DNA from: Glandiceps talaboti
Taxonomy: Eukaryota > Hemichordata > Enteropneusta > Spengelidae
Direction: 5' to 3'
Assembly (NCBI RefSeq): GCF_964340395.1
Contig: NC_135552.1
Span: 5,074,701 to 5,138,700, forward strand
Length of the DNA stretch: 64,000 bases
Shown here: positions 58,379-64,000 of the stretch, piece after piece
How positions within the stretch are numbered: the stretch's first letter is position 1
Layout: the number at the start of each line of letters is the position of its first letter
Notes under the pieces: generated by a model
The model's database searches: none
Told to the model about the DNA's origin: nothing
Seen by the model: only the letters and a program-made list of their open reading frames with translations
Program-made: the position numbers and the translations under genes

Positions 58379-59629
58379 AAACGACAATAAGAAACAGCAA
58401 TATCGGTTGACATTCAAACGTTAGTGTCTATTTTTATGGTGATTCTAGTTATATTCGAGACACTCATAAACAACATTTGATATTAATGCAAAGATTAAAG
58501 TAGCGCCAATGGCACTGTAGCACAACTGTACAGTTTTTACAAATGTTTATCCGCATGCTGATCTATGCTAGATATAAGTGTTCATTTGCTGAATGACTAT
58601 CCAGTTGCCTATCCAGCCTTGTTGTTATCTTTGCATATTTATATATACACAATAATTTGGCTGTTGCTATGGGAGTGGTCATGTTGCAAGACATATTTGC
58701 ATACATTTTTTCACTTGTCTATGAATCCTTGATGTTATCTTTGAAATATCCGTGATCATTTGGCTGTTGTTATGGGCGTGTTCTTGTTGCTAGATACATT
58801 TACATACATTTTTGAATGTTTATTAATTTGTCTATTAGCTCCTGTTATTATCTTTGCATATTTGCCTACACTTTTTGAATGTTTGCTCGCTTGTTTAAGA
58901 ATCCCTGATATTATCTGTGTGAAATAAACCACCCTTTGTGACCTATTGGCTGTTGCTATTGGCGTTGTCATGGTTGCTAGGGGTACGTGCATACATTTTT
59001 GAATGTTTACTCACTTGCCTACCATGATGATGTTATTTCACCAAAATATACTGCAATTTAGTTGTTGCTAAGGGCGTGGCCATGGTTGCTAGGACAATTG
59101 TTTTGAAGAACATCTACAGAATAACACTTCTAGAAATATCTCACCACGTTTCAGTCTCATTGACAAAGTACTTTTTGAGATATAAATTTTTGACCATAAT
59201 TCAAATGTTTACACCTAATTTGCATATAACTAATAGATCGTTATATTCTTATTATTTCTTATACAACCCCAAATGTACCCCCAATATCCTTCAGCCCAAT
59301 CTTCTCAGTAGTTTTGGAATTAAAGATCTTTGATCAAAAAGACAGCTCAAATTTGAATATTACTGATGGAACCATCATGCTGTGAACAACAATTCTTAAT
59401 CTAAACACCAATAAGAATGTCCCCACCAAATTTCAGACTGATATGCCCAGTAGTTTTTTTAATTTAGGGTGTGACTAAAAATCACGGTTTTTTTTACTGA
59501 AATCACACACTGGTAGTAAGATCATTTTGATTTGAACAATTTACCAACTAGACAAACTAGGTAATACACCCACTAAATATAATGGCAATCTGTCCGGCAT
59601 TTTTTTACTTTAAGTTGTTTACACACAAG

Positions 59630-59690
<61 letters not shown>

Positions 59691-59857
59691 AAAGTTGGAA
59701 GTGTCCAATGGATGTATGTTCAAGTGGATTCTGTAGTTGAACCATTTCCCAATTTCTACAAAAGCAGAGCAGAATTAGCAAAATACAGGAATATAAACTT
59801 CATGAACCGAAATTACCATTCAACTTTCATGCATCATCATGGTCGTGCCGCAAGCTT
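57375..59857. repeat. Spacer with dispersed repeat and (CA)n tracts
   Basis: Second copy of the degenerate TTGGCTGTTGCTATGGGC repeat (58498-59480; the first is at 4955-5700), (CA)n at 58016-58071 and 59632-59688, and (GGCT)n at about 58348-58374. No gene seen. Confidence 0.7.
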
Positions 59858-60718
59858 TCATTTTTTTAATTTTCTACTGGCCCAAGGAACCACTCCGAGG
59901 GTAGCTACATTGAAAATTACTTTGAAAACCGCACCCCAGCTCCATGATTCTTCATCAGCGAATGCATCTGCTTGTTGGTCGTGATTTTCGTAGTTATGTT
60001 CATCTTTCTTTGTAATTTTCATCACCTCGTCTGTTACCGCATTATGAAATGGCCGATGGTCATTCGCCTCTTTCGTTTTATCAATTAGTTTGATGAGTTC
60101 CGATGGCTGTTTAGTTTTCTTCTTATTGTCTTTCTCTTTGTTGTCGAACGCTATTGTTCTCCTATCACACTCAGTAAGCACATCATCCAAAAAATCGGGC
60201 ACCCCTCCTTCGAGGAATTGTTCAAGGGTCATTTCATCTCTTTCAAGTTGATCCTTTCTTGTAAACAACAAAATGACGTATTTCATCATTTCTTTACCAA
60301 AGACACGCTGAAATATTTTAATACTGGCGACATGTTCATCCGTAAAGCGATCATCCACATTCAGCGTTAAAATAAAGGCGCCGATGCCATAACCTTGGAT
60401 CATAGCTATACCAGTACACCTAGTCACTTCTTTCATGACCTTTTCGTGTGTAATCTCCCGACGAGTGTCAAAGAGTCCAGGTGTGTCGATGACTACGAGC
60501 TCTTTGTTTTTATATTTAACTCTGCCCCATTCAGTTTTAACTGTACTAGATATCATCGAGCGAGCTGAATCGAACTCGTTTTGCCCAGCGAGATAGTTAG
60601 CAGTGTTGAGGATTGAATTCCCTGTAGAGCTCTTACCACTTCCAGTTCTGCCTAAAAGTACTAAAACGTGGTTGTTGCTACAATTTGGGGTTACTGGTTC
60701 GCTTTGGGCACCTGCCAT
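59858..60718 (-). CDS. AIG1/GIMAP family GTPase, gene 3
   Basis: 286 residues. P-loop GRTGSGKS at 23-30, DTPG at 78-81, conserved box NVDDRFTDEH, TRKDQL. A lysine-rich stretch follows (DNKEKDNKKKTKQPSE). The C-terminus WSWGAVFKVIFNVATLGV then VPWASRKLKK is a hydrophobic segment with a basic end, as in tail-anchored GIMAPs. The ATG follows directly on an acceptor (TTTACTGTAG), again implying a 5' UTR intron. Closest to gene 1 in the G domain (both have TVKTEWG/TLKTEWG and GLFD.R). Confidence 0.93.
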   Translation of the reverse strand: MAGAQSEPVTPNCSNNHVLVLLGRTGSGKSSTGNSILNTANYLAGQNEFDSARSMISSTVKTEWGRVKYKNKELVVIDTPGLFDTRREITHEKVMKEVTRCTGIAMIQGYGIGAFILTLNVDDRFTDEHVASIKIFQRVFGKEMMKYVILLFTRKDQLERDEMTLEQFLEGGVPDFLDDVLTECDRRTIAFDNKEKDNKKKTKQPSELIKLIDKTKEANDHRPFHNAVTDEVMKITKKDEHNYENHDQQADAFADEESWSWGAVFKVIFNVATLGVVPWASRKLKK

Positions 60719-61669
60719 CTACAGTAAAAAAAATTTAAAAAAATTAAAACCTCAAAACTATGGTTGACATAGAGTAATAGGCCTACAGTGTATAATCTGG
60801 CAAATGAATGGCTATTTTAATAACGCTGCATAGAATAATCTTTAAAAAGATGTAGTCAAAATTACTCGACTTTCCAGAATAAATATTCTTTTTACAAATT
60901 TGATTTAATTTCATTTGATTAGTAGTTGCATTGTAACTATTTTCAAAACAATATAGTCTTGTAAAAATAAATTTGTAAAAACTATTAAAGTATTTCAACC
61001 CATTTCGAGTCACCATAGATAAATAATAAAAATACTTATGTATTTCATTAAATAGGCGTCACAGAGTGGAAGGTTTTGGTGACACTTAGAAGTACTGTAT
61101 AATGGTTAGGCACTACTTTACACATCGTAAAAACAAAACAACTAGTGTATTTATCGTTCGACAGTTATGAAAAAAGAGTCGACATAAAATGCACAAACCT
61201 TGAAACTCTTCAACGACTATGCAACTCTGGTTAGACTAAGCCAAAACTCTTTACAGTTATTAGCAGTTCTGTTATTTGTTAGAGTATTAATACTGACACT
61301 GACTGGTAAATGATAAAGATGTGTACAACGCGTAATCAAAATATATCCTTGCTCACTTCCTTGAGTTAAAAAAAAAAGTAGTGCGCGGTATATATTTTGA
61401 ATATGTAGCTTATTTCCCTGAAAACGTAGTGAGGCCCTCAAATCAAACTAATTTCAGTACTGGATATATCAAAATATACCCCTATTAAGATAATTTAGCC
61501 GACAAATATGAAATACGCAAGATAAGTTACTAACATATCATATCATACTTCACGTCCATATGTACTTGGTGGCGCTTTGCGACCCGATGACTTTCAACCT
61601 AAAATGTGTGTCTGCCATACGCTCACAACGTTGAAAACAGTGACATTCTGTCGTCATATGTATATGTAG

Positions 61670-63812
61670 ACCGGTGAAAGAATTTGCTGTCATTAAATGA
61701 ATCTTTGAAATCTTAAGCTTTCCCTAAAGACAATGTTTAGTATAATTTCATTATAAAAAGCATTAAACCACAATGGGATGGTATACCAAGAGGTTTTTAC
61801 CAAGAGGTATACTACATTGTATATGGGGTCATATACTGAGCTACCAGAAAACGATTTTTTGAAAACAGCAGCCAGTTTTCTTGTATTTGCCAATTACATA
61901 CGAAACCTGTTTATACACAAGAAGCCAGGTGTTCGATATAGCCAGTTTGTCACCGACATGTGTTTGAAAGGTTTGGAAGCCTTCTAGATCTGAGGTCAGT
62001 CATTTCAGTCAAGAACCGATTGAGGTAACTATCCCATCAGGGACACACGTCGCAATCGTATAGCCAATAATGCCGGTCAAGAATTTGATTAAAAATTGTT
62101 TATCCCGACCGCGGATTATTTTTAGTTCTGACTCTATGTATTCCTTGTAGTGAACACTTTTGAGTTGGTGATGTCCTTCATTGGACGATACGTACAGTTA
62201 ACTATGAAAAATATTATTAAGTGAGATGGACAGTGATGATTTCGATTGACTGTTAAATTCAACAATTGTCGGTGAAATTAGAGACAAATGAAGATACAAG
62301 ACTCTCTAGACAATCAATCAAGCTTTTCACGGAGCCTACACACTGAAAACTAGTTTGGGCAGTCATGAGAAATCGTAAACACAAACACCGTATACCGCAA
62401 ATATTCTAATCTGTGACAAGCCTAAAGCAATTATATTACTTTTACACGCAACTAACAATATGTCAACGCGTCGTATTCTAGTCAGTCAATCAATCAGAGC
62501 CACTGATAAAACTATTTGTCTAGTAGCTCAATTTTTGATAGTAAATTTAATATATCTGTAGATAAGAGATGAATTTGAAGAGAGATAAATATAAAAAATA
62601 TAGGTCTTTGGTACTTTTAACGGATATCACACACTGTATGTGATCATCACTCTTTATTTCGAAATCCAGGAATTGTATAGTAATTAGGAATTATTCCTAG
62701 GACGTTCATACAACAGCTTAACATAAAATGGTAAGTCATCGTTAAAAAAAAAATATGCGTCAGAATCAGTAAAGAGTCGATTTTTGGTCTAAATTGTACA
62801 ACGAAATATTTTTCTTTCAAGTTGAGGCTACTGACAAGGATTGAAATTATGTCCCCTCCCTTCAGTATTTACCTGTGATGAAATTTTTTATTTGAATTTT
62901 ACGTGCCATTGATATTGCGGCATTTGAACACCTTTTTAGAAGACGTTTAGCTTTACTAATATACAATATATATGTTGTGGTGTGGTGTGGTGTGGTGTGG
63001 ACGTAACACTGTCAAAATGTTTTAAAAGTCATAGATAGATATTAATTAATTATCAATCAATGTCTGACATTGGTTTGTTTATGACGACTGTGAATTTGAT
63101 TTATACTCAGATATTGACGAGAAGGAATTTAAAATGATTTGTGTTACTTTAATCTCATTCTACAATAATATACCATACATAACTAAAATAATTCACAATT
63201 ACTAGGAATTATTTGAATATATCAGGGAAATTTGTAACATCTAAGTGCTAACTCTCCTTTTTTTCAAATGATTTTGAAATTTCCTGCAATCAACAATTCA
63301 CAAGACTTATATATCGCCACTAAGGAAAGCATGCACGATCATACATTTTCATAAACTACTCAATATTTGCTGGAGTGTCACAGTTTCATTGTGATTCAAC
63401 CGCTTTAAAGTAGACAAACATAGAATATATTGAAATCATGGCTAAAACGTGTACGACAGATGGATGAGTTAAGCTGTAGTTTGTTCCGGGACCAACGAAA
63501 GTTTCAAACTCTAGTAAAAGTATCACATATAGTAGCTAAGGTACATAGTTCATATCAAAATAAACGATGACTTTAGAAAAAAATGTTTCAGTATGTTCAT
63601 AATTACAATTATTCGTTGATAAGTCTTACATAAGAATAATCATATTATGTTGAAGGAAATCAAGAGGGATATTCTGAACTGAAATCACATAAAATTGTCA
63701 TACAGTGAAATGTATATTTTTCATAGTTTTATCCTCCACTATGCAGTTAGGGGAGATTTTGTATTTTATTTGAATTGACTTGTTGTTACATTGCAGTTAA
63801 AGTTGGTAGGCC
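61670..63812. repeat. Segmental duplication, copy B
   Basis: Diverged copy of 47300-49648. It lacks the Penelope insertion and keeps about 120 bp there that copy A lacks (about 62570-62700). A (GTGGT)n run lies at about 62976-63000. Confidence 0.87.
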
Positions 63813-64000
63813 TTAGTCATAGAAGCTGTTATCATCGTCATCCAAGTACTTCTCTAAAGATTCTGTAACTTTCTTGAAAAACAGGAAGACAACTTCAGAC
63901 AAAAACTGAGATATGAATGCGACGATGTCGTTACTTCCACTGTTAATATCTGTACATTGTTGATCGGCACCACCAGGATGGCTGTAGTTTCGTTTTTTGT
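63813..64000 (-). CDS. AIG1/GIMAP family GTPase, gene 4 (3' end only, runs out of window)
   Basis: The last 62 codons of a GIMAP gene, differing from gene 1 (49649-49836) by one base in 188, which changes Ala to Pro in SHAGG/SHPGG. Same stop and acidic end DDDDNSFYD. The P-loop part lies beyond the window edge, so its integrity is unknown. Confidence 0.88.
   Translation of the reverse strand, partial: KKRNYSHPGGADQQCTDINSGSNDIVAFISQFLSEVVFLFFKKVTESLEKYLDDDDNSFYD

Overview
The window is eukaryotic nuclear DNA: it is AT-rich, its genes are cut by introns with GT..AG junctions, and it is full of (TA)n, (CA)n and (GATA)n microsatellites, Penelope-like and LINE retroelements and DNA transposons. 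A GABA-B type receptor together with a cluster of AIG1/GIMAP GTPases suggests an invertebrate metazoan, probably marine (deuterostome or lophotrochozoan). The sequence alone does not fix the phylum.

Region 1 (about 4.1-38.2 kb, minus strand) is one gene for a class C G-protein coupled receptor of the GABA-B family, most like the B2 subunit. I could place 16 coding exons. Every junction is in phase, and together they give 745 codons: signal peptide, Venus-flytrap ligand domain, seven membrane segments and the start of the cytoplasmic tail. Exon 1 is split from exon 2 by a 21-kb intron made largely of mobile DNA. The last exon or exons of the tail were not found with confidence. A Penelope-like element with an uninterrupted 736-codon reading frame (1.4-3.6 kb, same strand) lies below exon 16.

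Region 2 (17.46-32.25 kb), inside intron 1, is a 14.8-kb element bounded by 258/259-bp terminal inverted repeats. The repeats begin 5'-CACTAG, differ by one indel, and are flanked by the 3-bp duplication GGA, which is the signature of a CACTA (CMC) transposon. No transposase was recognised in it. It carries nested debris: a LINE fragment, a duplicated (TA)n repeat, a 67-bp-arm palindrome, two Mutator-like mini-elements and several short hairpins. Broken LINE copies follow at 32.8-36.7 kb.

Region 3 (39-49.6 kb) has no secure gene: a possible small cysteine-rich secreted protein (about 43.6-45.1 kb), a 44-kb micro-insertion with a poly(A) tail, and Penelope debris.

Region 4 (49.6-64 kb, minus strand) is a tandem GIMAP cluster: three intact genes plus the 3' end of a fourth that leaves the window. 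The fourth is part of a segmental duplication (about 47.3-50 kb against 61.7-64 kb), and a Penelope fragment sits in only one of the two copies. The three intact proteins have different C-terminal ends, suggesting different membrane attachment.

A thread through the whole window is a set of hammerhead ribozyme motifs belonging to Penelope-like terminal modules. Four look intact (3679-3722 minus; 3904-3944, 7793-7833 and 55851-55893 plus) and others are in stages of decay. Most abut (TA)n tracts.
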